Assembly (NCBI RefSeq): GCF_008933605.1
Contig: NZ_WBUS01000003.1
Location: forward strand, 1 to 61,603
Origin: Albidovulum sp.
Lineage (GTDB): Bacteria; Pseudomonadota; Alphaproteobacteria; Rhodobacterales; Rhodobacteraceae
Length of the DNA stretch: 61,603 bases
Reading direction: 5' to 3'
The notes beneath the pieces are model-generated. The model was not told the origin of the DNA, did not search any database, and saw only the letters and a program-made list of their open reading frames with translations. Positions 1 through 9,049 of this stretch are shown in pieces (position 1 is the stretch's first letter; each line of letters begins with the position of its first letter). The translations under genes were made by a program, and so were the position numbers.

Positions 1-1235
1 GCGGCCAGGAGCCGTGCGGGCCCAAGAGCTTCGGTCAGGCTCACGACGGGGATGTTGAGCGACAACTGCAGCGCCTCGCGGGCCGTCACCGTGCCGCGGA
101 AGCTGCGGTCGAAGTTCTGTGGCGCGTAGGGGCCGAAGGAAAGCGGCCGGTCCTCGATCAGTGTCTCGGGGTGGGCGAGACCATCGTCGAAGGCGAGCGC
201 GTAGACGAAGGGTTTCAGCGTCGACCCCGGCGAGCGCAGCGCGCGCGTCATATCGACGAAGCCGGCGCGGACCGCGTCGGTCCAGTCGGGCGAGCCGACG
301 GAGGCAAGAATCTCGCCCGTCCGGTGATCGGCGACGAGGATGGCGAGGGACGCGCGGGCGGGCGAACTGCGGGATGCGCGGGCGGCGAGCGCCTCGAGGC
401 TGCGCTGGAGTACGGGGTCGATGGTGGTGGCGATGCGCCGTGCTGTCGGGTCTTCGCGGCGAAGGCGCTCGGCGAGGTGGGGGGCGAGCGCGGGAAAGGG
501 CCGGCGGGCGGTCGGCACCGGTTCGGCGCGAAGGTCGCGGTCCCCGGGCAGGGCACCGGCTGCAGCCAGACGCGCGAGCACGCGGGCGCGCGCCGCCTTC
601 GCCGCCTCGGCCGCGCGATCGGGCCGGCGACCTTCTGGTGATTGCGGAAGCGCCACCAGGAGCCCGCTTTCGGAGGGTGTCAGGCGGCGCGGTTCCTTGC
701 CGAAGTAGGCGAGGCTCGCCGCGCGGATGCCTTCGAGGTTGCCGCCGTAGGGTGCAAGGCGCAGGTAGAGGCCAAGGATGTCGTCCTTCCCCAGCCGCCG
801 TTCCAGCGCCAGCGCCACGCGGATCTGCCGGAGCTTGCCAGAAAGCCGACCGGTGCCGCTCTCCTCCAGCAGCCGTGCGACCTGCATTGTCAGGGTGGAG
901 CCGCCCGAGACCACGCGCCCGTTCGCCGCTGCCTGCCAGCCGGCCCGGAGGAGGGCGAGCGGGTCCACGCCCGCATGGCGGTAGAAGCGCCGGTCCTCGT
1001 AGGCGACAAGCATGGCGAGGAATCCGGGATCCACTGCACCGGGTTCAAGCCGCCAGCGGCCGTCAGCCACGGTGAAGGCGCGCAGGAGGCTTCCGTCGCG
1101 CGCCGTGACCTCGACCCCGATGGCAACCGTCAGGGGCGGCAGCACCGTCCGGTCGATCCAGAGGTCTGCCGCGTCCCGCGCGAGGGCGGCCGCAAAGAGG
1201 CCCGCCGCGAGCGCGAAGGGCAGCAGCGGCCTCAC
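1..1235 (-). CDS. pbpC: Penicillin-binding protein 1C (partial, C-terminus beyond window)
   Basis: This is a bifunctional peptidoglycan glycosyltransferase/transpeptidase of the periplasm, anchored in the inner membrane. The GTG start at 1233-1235 overlaps the stop of the upstream alpha-2-macroglobulin gene (GTGA overlap), and a hydrophobic N-terminal segment (RPLLPFALAAG) follows. A GT51 domain is visible with the catalytic-Glu motif YEDRRFYRHAG, a GGSTLTMQ motif, and downstream RLAPYGGNLEG. The transpeptidase SxxK motif (SPGSTLKPF) places the nucleophile at about Ser338 and its Lys at 341. About 411 codons are present; the remaining transpeptidase part and any BiPBP_C domain lie left of base 1. 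Pairing with an alpha-2-macroglobulin gene is the conserved yfhM-pbpC arrangement known from Proteobacteria, which supports 1C rather than 1A or 1B. The family call is secure. Confidence 0.93.
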   Translation of the reverse strand, partial: MRPLLPFALAAGLFAAALARDAADLWIDRTVLPPLTVAIGVEVTARDGSLLRAFTVADGRWRLEPGAVDPGFLAMLVAYEDRRFYRHAGVDPLALLRAGWQAAANGRVVSGGSTLTMQVARLLEESGTGRLSGKLRQIRVALALERRLGKDDILGLYLRLAPYGGNLEGIRAASLAYFGKEPRRLTPSESGLLVALPQSPEGRRPDRAAEAAKAARARVLARLAAAGALPGDRDLRAEPVPTARRPFPALAPHLAERLRREDPTARRIATTIDPVLQRSLEALAARASRSSPARASLAILVADHRTGEILASVGSPDWTDAVRAGFVDMTRALRSPGSTLKPFVYALAFDDGLAHPETLIEDRPLSFGPYAPQNFDRSFRGTVTAREALQLSLNIPVVSLTEALGPARLLA

Positions 1236-4200
1236 TCGGTCACCGTGACACGCCCGACGGCCGTGCGCGCGCGGTAGTCGGGGCGGTACATGTCCTCGAC
1301 GCTCGCGGCAGGGTGACGGAAGGTGCCGGGGGATATGGCGCGCAGGATATAGGCCAGCCGGAACGGTTCGGACGAGGTCCAGTCCACGGCGGCGAGGAAC
1401 CTCTCCTGCCGGAACTCGCTCATGCGCGTCTCCGCCGTCTCTAGCCAGCCGAGCGCCGCGATGTCGCCCGCGCGAATGAGCGCGGGGTTATCGATCTCGA
1501 ACCCCGCCGGAAGGGGATCGTTCACGATCAGCCGGGCCTCGCCCGTGGCGGTCGGCGTGACCTCGATCACTGCGACGAGGCGGGTGCCCTGCGGCACGCT
1601 GGCGATGTCGGCGGGCTCCCCTTCCATCGTGTAGTAGCTGCGGGCGATGGCATAGCCCTTGCCGCCGGCGGGCTCCGGTTCGGTCGGCACGCCGAAGGTG
1701 GTCAGGGTCAGCGTGGCCTCGCGCCCGGTGCCATTTGTGATCACCTGCGGCTCCCGCGCCTCGGCGTCGAGCACGCGGACGAGGGGTCCGGTGACGGGGG
1801 CGCCGCTGACGCTGAAGCCCTCGGCACCCGACCGGTCGATCAGCGCATGGGTGGCCATGAGCGCCCAGGTCGCCTCCTGCGTCGAGAGCCGCTGGCCGGC
1901 CATGGCCGAGGCGACGGAGTTGCCGAGCGTCTCGGGGTCGATCGTGGCCGATCCGGCCTCGGTCGCAAGTGCGAGAAGGGCGGTGGCATCGCGCAGGTTA
2001 CTGCCGTAGTCGGCCCGCCAGACATGGGCCTCCTCCAGGCCGCGCGCCGCGAGTATCCGCGCGGCTAGGGCGAACATCGCATCCGCCCGCCGCTGGTCGC
2101 CGTAGGCAGCGAGAGCCGCGCCGAGCTGGGCGGCGGCGATGGGCGTGTTGAAGGCTTCGGCCTTCACATCGGCGTAGTAGCGCAGATCGCCGATGGCAGC
2201 CGCCCCCTCGCGGGCCAGGACCATGAGCGCATAGGCATAGGGCCCGCCGCCTTCGTCGAAGTCGGGCGCGTAGTTGACCTGATTCCGGAGGTTGTCGAGC
2301 GCGTTGCGGAACGCCGTGTCCGGCACCGCATAGCCCTGCGCCCGCGCGCGGCTCAGGAAGTCGGTGACATAGGCGTCGAGCCAGAGGTCGCCCGCCTCGG
2401 GATACCAGAGCCCGAAGGCGCCGTTCGGGGACTGGTTGAGGAGGATTTCGGCAATCGTCTCCTCGACCCGCTTGCGCACGTCGCTGCCGCCGGCGGCCCC
2501 CATCGCGGTTGCCACCTGATCGAAGTAGAGAAGCGGCAGGGCCTTCGAGGTGAGCTGTTCCGTGCAGCCGTAGGGATAGGCGTCGAGCGCGGCCAGAAGC
2601 CCGGGCGCGTCGAACCGCGCGAGCGGTCCGGCGGCAAGCGTCGCGCGGCCCGAGCCGGGCAGGAGGCCGGCGAAGGCGTTCTCGTCGAGTGTGAAGCGGG
2701 CGCCGGCGGCGAGCTCGAACCGGTTTTGGCGGGCGATCTCGGGATCGTTGGCCTGGACCGGGATCGCCAGCGTCTTCAAGAGTTGCCTGCCGTCGGGCGT
2801 GGTCAGCGCCACGCGCACCGTCGCCATGCCCTCGGCATCCGGGGCAGTGAGCGGCACGGCAAGTTCCGCCTTGCCCCTCTCGGCCAGATCGAGGCCCGAG
2901 GGCGCATCGCCGACCGTCACGCCGTCTCCCGTCACGTCGAGGCCCATGCGGCCTGCCGGACCTGTGGCGTGGACGATCTCAAGAAGCACGCGCGCGGTGT
3001 CGCCGGGGGCGAGGAACCGCGGGACGGACGCTGTCACGACCACCGGATCGCGGACGAGTACATCCGCCTCGGCTTGTCCTACGGCGGTCTTCGACCAGGC
3101 CACCGCCATCAGCCGCACCGTTCCGTTGAAGCTCGGCAGCTGGAATTCGGTCCGCGCATAGCCGTCGGTGCCGATCGTGAGCGGGCCGGAGAAAAAGGCC
3201 ACGAGTTCCTCGGTGGGTGGCGGGGCCTGCATCTTGAGCCCTGTCCCCGCATCGCCGCCCGAGCGCACCGAGCCGGGCGCGCCGTTGCGACCGTCGATAA
3301 GCCGTCCGTAGATGTCGCGGATCGCGACGCCGAGCTTGCGCTGGCCGAAGTAATGGCCCTCCGGGTCCGGGGACTTGAACGCGGTCAGGTTGAGGATGCC
3401 GAGATCGACGGCGGCGATGGTTGCGAAGACCTCATCGCCGGCGGCAGCGCCTTCGACCCTGAGCGCGACGGGCAGCGGTCCGCGGGGCTCCGCCTCCGCC
3501 GCGACCTCGAAAGCCGCGCGCAGCTTCCGGGCGCCGGGATCCACGGCAGCGTAGGAAAGGCCAAGCGCGCGGGCAGGCGCGCGGCCGGCCTCCGCGGCAA
3601 GGGGCCGGACCACCGAGACGGTGACATAGGCGCCCGCGCCCCAGTCGTCCGTCACCGGCAGGTCCACGAGGTTCTCGCCCGCCTTGACCGGCACTGCCTT
3701 CATGTCGATGAGCCGGTTCGACAGCACCGTGACCAGCGCCACGCCATCCGTGCGCGGCTCGACCCTGACCTTTGCCGTGTCGCCGGGGCGGTAGGCCTCC
3801 TTGTCGAGCGCGACGGTGAGCGTATCGGGCGTTTCCGAGGAATCGGCGGGGACGTACCAGCCGGCGTAGAATTCCATGGAGGAGGCCGCGTAGGCGCCGT
3901 CCGTCGCCTCCACCACGATCTCGTGGTTGCCCCAGTCCACCGGTGCGGAAACCGTGACCGGCCCCTCTGCCGTCAGGGTCGCGTTGCCCTCGGCCACGCG
4001 GCTTCGGGTTGTCGTAACCTCCCAGTTCCACTGGCCGTAGAGCGAATACCATTGGTAGTTCGTCTCGATGCGGTTGATCGTCCAGTGAACGTTCCGCGCC
4101 GCTGGCTTCTCGTCCGGTCCCACGGCGACCAGCGCGAACTCGGCCTGCGCGCCCTGCGGGACGGTGTTTTCCGCGAAGGCGGGCCTGATGCCGATAACCG

Positions 4201-6679
4201 GCATGTCGGGCAGAATGCGTCGGGTCACGTCGCGCTCCACCGGGCGGCCGGAGCCTTCCTTCAGCCTGAGCGCGATGCGTGCCTCGAGCGGGCGGTTGGC
4301 TGCCTCGCCAAGGTCGGGGAAGGCGACAGGCACCTCGGCATGGCCGTCCGCGTCGGTTTCTGTCAGATCGTAGAGGCTGTCGCGGAAGGGCGAGAAGGGG
4401 TCGTCGTGCTTGCCGAAGACGTATCCCGGATAGGCGTCGAGCGCGGTGAGCGCCGATATCCGCAGGTCGCCCTCCATCGCCAGCCCGGCGCCGGGGGCGC
4501 CGAAGAGGTAGCGCGCTTCGACGGCCAGCGTGGGCGTATCGGACAGGCGCAGCGCGCCCTCCGGCAGGGCAAGGGTGAAGTCGATGCGCTCGGGCAGGAA
4601 ATCCTCGACGAGGAATGTCTGCGCGGCGAGGATCGTGCCGTCCGCGACGAAGCTCTCGATCCGCCATGTGCCGCGCGGTGCATTGCCGGCCAGGGGCAGC
4701 GCGGCGGTGAAGCCGCCCGCACCCGCCGGCGGCAGAAGCAGGCGCGAATACTCCACTCCGTCGGGCCGGACCAGCCGCGCGGTCATCGGCAGCCCGTCCA
4801 GCGCGGCCATCTGCGCGTCGCGGGCGAGCACCGTCGCGTGCACCGTCTCGCCCGCGCGGTAGGCGCCGCGGTCGGTTGACAGGAAGACGTCGATCGGCGG
4901 CGCTGCCTCGCGTCCCGCGACACCCCGGTCGGAAAGGTCGAACTCCGCCTCCGAGAGCGAGAGGAAGGCCATGTCTTCGCCCTTCTCGACGGTCACCAGC
5001 GCCGGTTCGGCCCCGCCCGATCCGGCGATGAGGCCTGCGGGAAAGACGGCATGGCCCCCCGCGTCGGTTGTGGCGGTGCCGATGACCGCGTTCGCGTGAT
5101 TCACCAGCGTCACCGTCACGGCCTCGACCGCAAGCGCGTCCGCAAGACCGCGCACGAAGACATGGAGCCCGTCGACACCAGCCATCGCGGTGAGTCCGAG
5201 GTCCGAGATCACGAACCACTGGGTCGCCGGCGGATTGTCGTAGGGATCGCGGCCGGGGACGGTCGCCTGAAGTGCATAGATGCCGGGGCCGGCCTCGCTC
5301 AGCGCGTCGTCGAGCGGCAGGAGCGTGGTGACGTCGCGGTTCACCTCCATGCCCACCTCGCCGGTGCCGATCCACACCTGTTCGGTGATGTCGGTCTTCA
5401 GGCTTTCCGATGACCAGTAGTCGAGCGGACGCCCGAAGTAGTCGCCCTGCATCGCGCGGATCAGGTTCCGGTCCGAAAGGCGAAGCAGCGTCAGGTCGAG
5501 CGCGGTGGCGTTCACGGTCACGACCGGGATCCCGGCCGAGCCGACGCGCGGCAGCACATAGGCGCGGCCCGGGAAGCTGACGGCCGGGGAACGGTCGCGG
5601 ACATACTGGGTGACGGTGACATCCCGGCCGAGCTCCTCGCCCGAGGCGGACGGAAGCCCCTCGCGGAACGTGACGGCATAGCGGGAGCCGTGCTTCAGGC
5701 CGCCGACGCAGATCTGGTTCGCCTGCGGCTCCACCGTGAGGCCCGCCTCCGGCAGTTTGACGAAGGAGGAATAGTCGGTGCCGGCTTTCACCAATTCCTC
5801 GGTAAAGGTCGCGCAGATGCGCGGTGAGACGCTGTCGCTTTCCACCCGGGTCTCGGTGATGCGGAAGCCGTACTTGCCGATGGCGTCGTCGAGCAGCGCC
5901 GCCGTCTCGTCGCGCGGCTGGAGCGATTGCGCGAGCCGCAGCGCCGGGATCATGTCGCGGCCGCGGCCCAAGGTCTCGAAGGCGTGCGCGAGCGTGACGA
6001 GCGCATTGGTGCGGAGGGCCGCGGGGCCGGCGCGCAGATAGGCGTTGATCGCTCCGGCAGCGGAGCGATGGGCGTAGCCTTCCCGCACCGCGCTGTCCTG
6101 TGCCGGAATGTCGAGAAGTGCCGCCGCATAGTCGAGCCATAGGCCGGCGTCGTCGGAAAGGGTGACTGCGGCGCCGGTCAGGCGCATCGCGCCGTCAAGA
6201 TCGCCTCCGGCGCGCGCGGCTGCGGCGGCGGCAAGTAGATCGCCTTCGGCCGCCTCCCCCGCGATGTGTTCCGCCCCAAGCCCGCGTGCCTGGGCGAGCG
6301 CGGCGTCGAAATCCTCAGTCCGCAGGAACGAGAGTTCTGCCGCGCGGAGCCGCGCGCCTGCCAGCGCCGCCGGATCCGTTGCGACGATCCGGCCCGAGAC
6401 AGCGCCCTGGTAGGGTGTGGGCGTGCCGCCGACCGACTTCGGGAAGCAGGCGCTGGAGCGGCGGTTGTAGGTGAAGGCCCGGCAGGCGGTATCGGCAAGG
6501 CAGGTCGCCTCGCAGGTCTCGAAGCCCACGTCGAAGAGCGGCACGAGATCGCCGCCGGGGAAATCCACGCCTTCGGCCATCACCGCGCGGCGCTCGGGCA
6601 GGTAGTCCCGCTCCTGCGCCTGGGTGGCGTTTCCAAGGGAAAGACCCGCCACGAGGGCGGCCAGGGTCAAGCGGCGCAT
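1232..6679 (-). CDS. Alpha-2-macroglobulin family protein with N-terminal PAN/Apple-like module
   Basis: A 1815-residue bacterial alpha-2-macroglobulin, thought to trap attacking proteases in the periplasm while the partner PBP1C repairs peptidoglycan. The start is ATG at 6677-6679, preceded by a GGGAGA ribosome site. A much longer open frame upstream runs antisense through the kinase gene and was rejected. The N-terminus is a signal peptide (MRRLTLAALVAG...ATQAQ). It is followed by a cysteine-rich PAN/Apple-like module (CEATCLADTACRAFTYN, about residues 45-65), then macroglobulin beta-domains. The thioester motif YGCTEQ is intact, with its Cys at about residue 1372, so covalent trapping is predicted. 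The signal peptide does not show a clear lipobox, unlike E. coli YfhM. Translation is probably coupled to pbpC through the 4-base overlap. Confidence 0.93.
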   Translation of the reverse strand: MRRLTLAALVAGLSLGNATQAQERDYLPERRAVMAEGVDFPGGDLVPLFDVGFETCEATCLADTACRAFTYNRRSSACFPKSVGGTPTPYQGAVSGRIVATDPAALAGARLRAAELSFLRTEDFDAALAQARGLGAEHIAGEAAEGDLLAAAAAARAGGDLDGAMRLTGAAVTLSDDAGLWLDYAAALLDIPAQDSAVREGYAHRSAAGAINAYLRAGPAALRTNALVTLAHAFETLGRGRDMIPALRLAQSLQPRDETAALLDDAIGKYGFRITETRVESDSVSPRICATFTEELVKAGTDYSSFVKLPEAGLTVEPQANQICVGGLKHGSRYAVTFREGLPSASGEELGRDVTVTQYVRDRSPAVSFPGRAYVLPRVGSAGIPVVTVNATALDLTLLRLSDRNLIRAMQGDYFGRPLDYWSSESLKTDITEQVWIGTGEVGMEVNRDVTTLLPLDDALSEAGPGIYALQATVPGRDPYDNPPATQWFVISDLGLTAMAGVDGLHVFVRGLADALAVEAVTVTLVNHANAVIGTATTDAGGHAVFPAGLIAGSGGAEPALVTVEKGEDMAFLSLSEAEFDLSDRGVAGREAAPPIDVFLSTDRGAYRAGETVHATVLARDAQMAALDGLPMTARLVRPDGVEYSRLLLPPAGAGGFTAALPLAGNAPRGTWRIESFVADGTILAAQTFLVEDFLPERIDFTLALPEGALRLSDTPTLAVEARYLFGAPGAGLAMEGDLRISALTALDAYPGYVFGKHDDPFSPFRDSLYDLTETDADGHAEVPVAFPDLGEAANRPLEARIALRLKEGSGRPVERDVTRRILPDMPVIGIRPAFAENTVPQGAQAEFALVAVGPDEKPAARNVHWTINRIETNYQWYSLYGQWNWEVTTTRSRVAEGNATLTAEGPVTVSAPVDWGNHEIVVEATDGAYAASSMEFYAGWYVPADSSETPDTLTVALDKEAYRPGDTAKVRVEPRTDGVALVTVLSNRLIDMKAVPVKAGENLVDLPVTDDWGAGAYVTVSVVRPLAAEAGRAPARALGLSYAAVDPGARKLRAAFEVAAEAEPRGPLPVALRVEGAAAGDEVFATIAAVDLGILNLTAFKSPDPEGHYFGQRKLGVAIRDIYGRLIDGRNGAPGSVRSGGDAGTGLKMQAPPPTEELVAFFSGPLTIGTDGYARTEFQLPSFNGTVRLMAVAWSKTAVGQAEADVLVRDPVVVTASVPRFLAPGDTARVLLEIVHATGPAGRMGLDVTGDGVTVGDAPSGLDLAERGKAELAVPLTAPDAEGMATVRVALTTPDGRQLLKTLAIPVQANDPEIARQNRFELAAGARFTLDENAFAGLLPGSGRATLAAGPLARFDAPGLLAALDAYPYGCTEQLTSKALPLLYFDQVATAMGAAGGSDVRKRVEETIAEILLNQSPNGAFGLWYPEAGDLWLDAYVTDFLSRARAQGYAVPDTAFRNALDNLRNQVNYAPDFDEGGGPYAYALMVLAREGAAAIGDLRYYADVKAEAFNTPIAAAQLGAALAAYGDQRRADAMFALAARILAARGLEEAHVWRADYGSNLRDATALLALATEAGSATIDPETLGNSVASAMAGQRLSTQEATWALMATHALIDRSGAEGFSVSGAPVTGPLVRVLDAEAREPQVITNGTGREATLTLTTFGVPTEPEPAGGKGYAIARSYYTMEGEPADIASVPQGTRLVAVIEVTPTATGEARLIVNDPLPAGFEIDNPALIRAGDIAALGWLETAETRMSEFRQERFLAAVDWTSSEPFRLAYILRAISPGTFRHPAASVEDMYRPDYRARTAVGRVTVTE

Positions 6680-6826
6680 CGAAATCTCCCGGGGGGCTGG
6701 TAATGGCCGGATGCTGACACGGGCAGGCTTTGCTTGGCAAGCCGAGGCGACATCGCGCGGCAGGCTTAAACCTTCATTCACGGCGGTCCGGCATGGTTCC
6801 GCAGGTGCGCGAGGGAGAGGGTCGAC

Positions 6827-9043
6827 GTGGCGGAGCCGATCGTGAGCATTTCCGAAAGGCTGGCGCGGGAGCGGCGCGCGCGGCTCGCCGCGGAACGCCT
6901 GCTGGAGCAGAAGAAGCGCGAGCTTTTCGCGGCGAACACCCAGCTTTCGCGCCATGCCCGCGCGCTGTCCGACCAGATCGTTGTCCAGCGCCAGGAGGCA
7001 GAATCGCTCAAGGGCCGCACCGTGCAGGTCCTCCACGACCTGGAGCGGGTGACGTCGCAGGCGGAACTGGCGGAGCGCCGGCTGTGGGAGGCGATCGAGA
7101 CGATCGAGGACGGGTTCGCCGTGTTCGACGGCGAGGCGCGGCTGGTTAGCGCCAACCAGGCGTATCTCGGGCTGTTCGGCGCGGGCGGCGTCCGGCTCGG
7201 CGACACCTATTTCCGGGTGCTGGAGGTACTCTCGAAGCGCGTCGCCGACCTGCAGGGCGAGGATGCTCAGGACTGGCGACACGAGATGACGGAGCGCCTC
7301 GCCCGAGACGTGATCGAGCCGAAGGTCGTCTGCCTCGCCGACGGGCGTCATATCCGCTTCCACGACCGGCGCGGAGAGGTGGGCGATCTGGTGTCCATCG
7401 CGCGGGACATCACCGCGGCGATGGAGCGCGAGGCCGAGCTCGAGGAGGCGCGGGCGAAGGCCGAGGCCGCCAGCCGCGCCAAATCGGCCTTTCTCGCCAA
7501 CATGAGCCACGAGATCCGCACCCCGATGAACGGTGTCGTCGGCATGGCGGAACTCTTGTGCGAAACGGCCCTGACCGAGGAGCAAAGACTCTTCGCCGAG
7601 ACAATCCGCTCCTCGGGAGAGGCGCTGCTGGTCATCATCAACGACGTGCTCGACTACTCCAAGATCGAGGCGGAGAAGCTGCGGCTCTACCCCGAGCCTT
7701 TCGATCTGGAGCGCTGCCTGCACGAGGTAATACTGCTCCTCCAGCCGCTCGCGCGGGAAAAGGGGCTGAGGCTCGTTGTCGATTTCGACATCTTCCTGCC
7801 CACACGCTTCGTGGCCGACCCCGGGCGGATGCGGCAGATCCTGACGAACCTGATCGGCAACGCCGTGAAGTTCACGCCGGCCGGCCACGTGCTTGCCCGC
7901 GTCGTCGGGCTCGAGCTTGCCGGCGGGGATTACGAGCTACACGTCACGGTGGAGGATACCGGCATCGGCATCGCGCCCGACCAGATCGACCACATCTTCG
8001 GCGAGTTCAATCAGGTGGAGGACCAGTCGAACCGCAAGTTCGAGGGAACCGGCCTTGGCCTTGCGATCACGCGGCAACTCATCGGCCTGATGGGCGGCAC
8101 CATCTGGGTGGAGAGCGAGGTCGGACGCGGCTCGTGCTTCGGCTTCAGTCTCGTGCTCCCACCGGGCGAGCACACGGCGACGGGGACGGGGCCCGATCGG
8201 CCGGTCCTCCTGAAGCGCGCGCTTGTCGTCGACGAGATCGTGATCAATCGGGTGATCCTGCAGCGCCAGCTCGAAACCTACGGGCTTGCGGTCACGAGTT
8301 GCCGCAACGCGCCCGAGGCGCTGGCTGCGCTTGCGGCGCAGGGGCCGTTCGACGTGATCCTGATCGATCAGGCGATGCCCGAGAACGACGGGCCGAACCC
8401 TGCCGCCTCGCTGCGGGCGGCAGGGGCCGCGGCGCCGATCCTGCTGCTGTCATCGGAACCGGATTCCGTGGGCGGCAGTCGCGGCGACGTGGCCGCGGTG
8501 CTGCCGAAACCGATCCTGCGCAGCCAGCTTCTGCGGGTGCTGCAGGATCTCTCCTACCCCATGACCGAACTGCCCGCGCCGGCGGAGCCATCCGCGCCCG
8601 AGACCGTTTTCGCCGGACGGCAGATGCGCGTGCTCGCGGCCGAGGACAATCGCACAAACCAGCTCGTTTTCCGCAAGATGGTCGGGGACTGCGACGTGGA
8701 ACTCCGGTTCGCCAGCAACGGCCGCGAGGCCGTGGACCTGTGGCGGAGCTTCCGGCCCGATCTCGTCTTCATGGACATTTCCATGCCCGAGATGGATGGC
8801 CGCGAGGCCGCGCGGGCGATCCGGGCGGCGGAGGTCTCTGGCGGCCTGCCACGGGTTCCGATCGTCGCGCTGACCGCCCATGCCATGGATGCCGACCGCG
8901 TGTCGATCCTCGAGGCCGGGATCGACCACTGCCTGACGAAACCATTGAAGAAGGCCGAGATCGTGGCGAAGATCGCCGCCTTCTGCCCCCTTGGCGCGCG
9001 CCCGCCGGGGCCTGGCGCCCCGCCGGACGCCGTGCCGGGCTGA
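6827..9043 (+). CDS. Soluble hybrid sensor histidine kinase (PAS-HisKA-HATPase-REC-REC)
   Basis: A 738-residue hybrid two-component kinase without membrane segments, so probably cytosolic. The order is an N-terminal coiled coil (about 1-90, rich in Arg/Glu/Ala), a PAS-like domain (about 85-195, EDGFAVFDGEARLV), the H-box MSHEIRTPMNG with His228, and an ATPase domain with N-box NLIGNAVKF, G1 DTGIGI and G2 GTGLGL. Two receiver domains follow. The first has phospho-acceptor Asp514 (LIDQAMP) and Lys in LPKP; the second has Asp650 (FMDISMPEMDG) and Lys in LTKPLK. Both receivers look intact. The GTG start at 6827 has a good GAGGGAGAGG site 6 bases upstream. No cognate response regulator is adjacent and its input is unknown. 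It is divergent from the alpha-2-macroglobulin/pbpC pair. Confidence 0.93.
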   Translation: MAEPIVSISERLARERRARLAAERLLEQKKRELFAANTQLSRHARALSDQIVVQRQEAESLKGRTVQVLHDLERVTSQAELAERRLWEAIETIEDGFAVFDGEARLVSANQAYLGLFGAGGVRLGDTYFRVLEVLSKRVADLQGEDAQDWRHEMTERLARDVIEPKVVCLADGRHIRFHDRRGEVGDLVSIARDITAAMEREAELEEARAKAEAASRAKSAFLANMSHEIRTPMNGVVGMAELLCETALTEEQRLFAETIRSSGEALLVIINDVLDYSKIEAEKLRLYPEPFDLERCLHEVILLLQPLAREKGLRLVVDFDIFLPTRFVADPGRMRQILTNLIGNAVKFTPAGHVLARVVGLELAGGDYELHVTVEDTGIGIAPDQIDHIFGEFNQVEDQSNRKFEGTGLGLAITRQLIGLMGGTIWVESEVGRGSCFGFSLVLPPGEHTATGTGPDRPVLLKRALVVDEIVINRVILQRQLETYGLAVTSCRNAPEALAALAAQGPFDVILIDQAMPENDGPNPAASLRAAGAAAPILLLSSEPDSVGGSRGDVAAVLPKPILRSQLLRVLQDLSYPMTELPAPAEPSAPETVFAGRQMRVLAAEDNRTNQLVFRKMVGDCDVELRFASNGREAVDLWRSFRPDLVFMDISMPEMDGREAARAIRAAEVSGGLPRVPIVALTAHAMDADRVSILEAGIDHCLTKPLKKAEIVAKIAAFCPLGARPPGPGAPPDAVPG

Positions 9044-9049
9044 TGCGGC

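Noticed and set aside
6680-7888. Upstream extension of the alpha-2-macroglobulin frame by about 400 codons
   Set aside because: It runs antisense through the histidine kinase, lacks a ribosome site, and the signal peptide begins at 6679.
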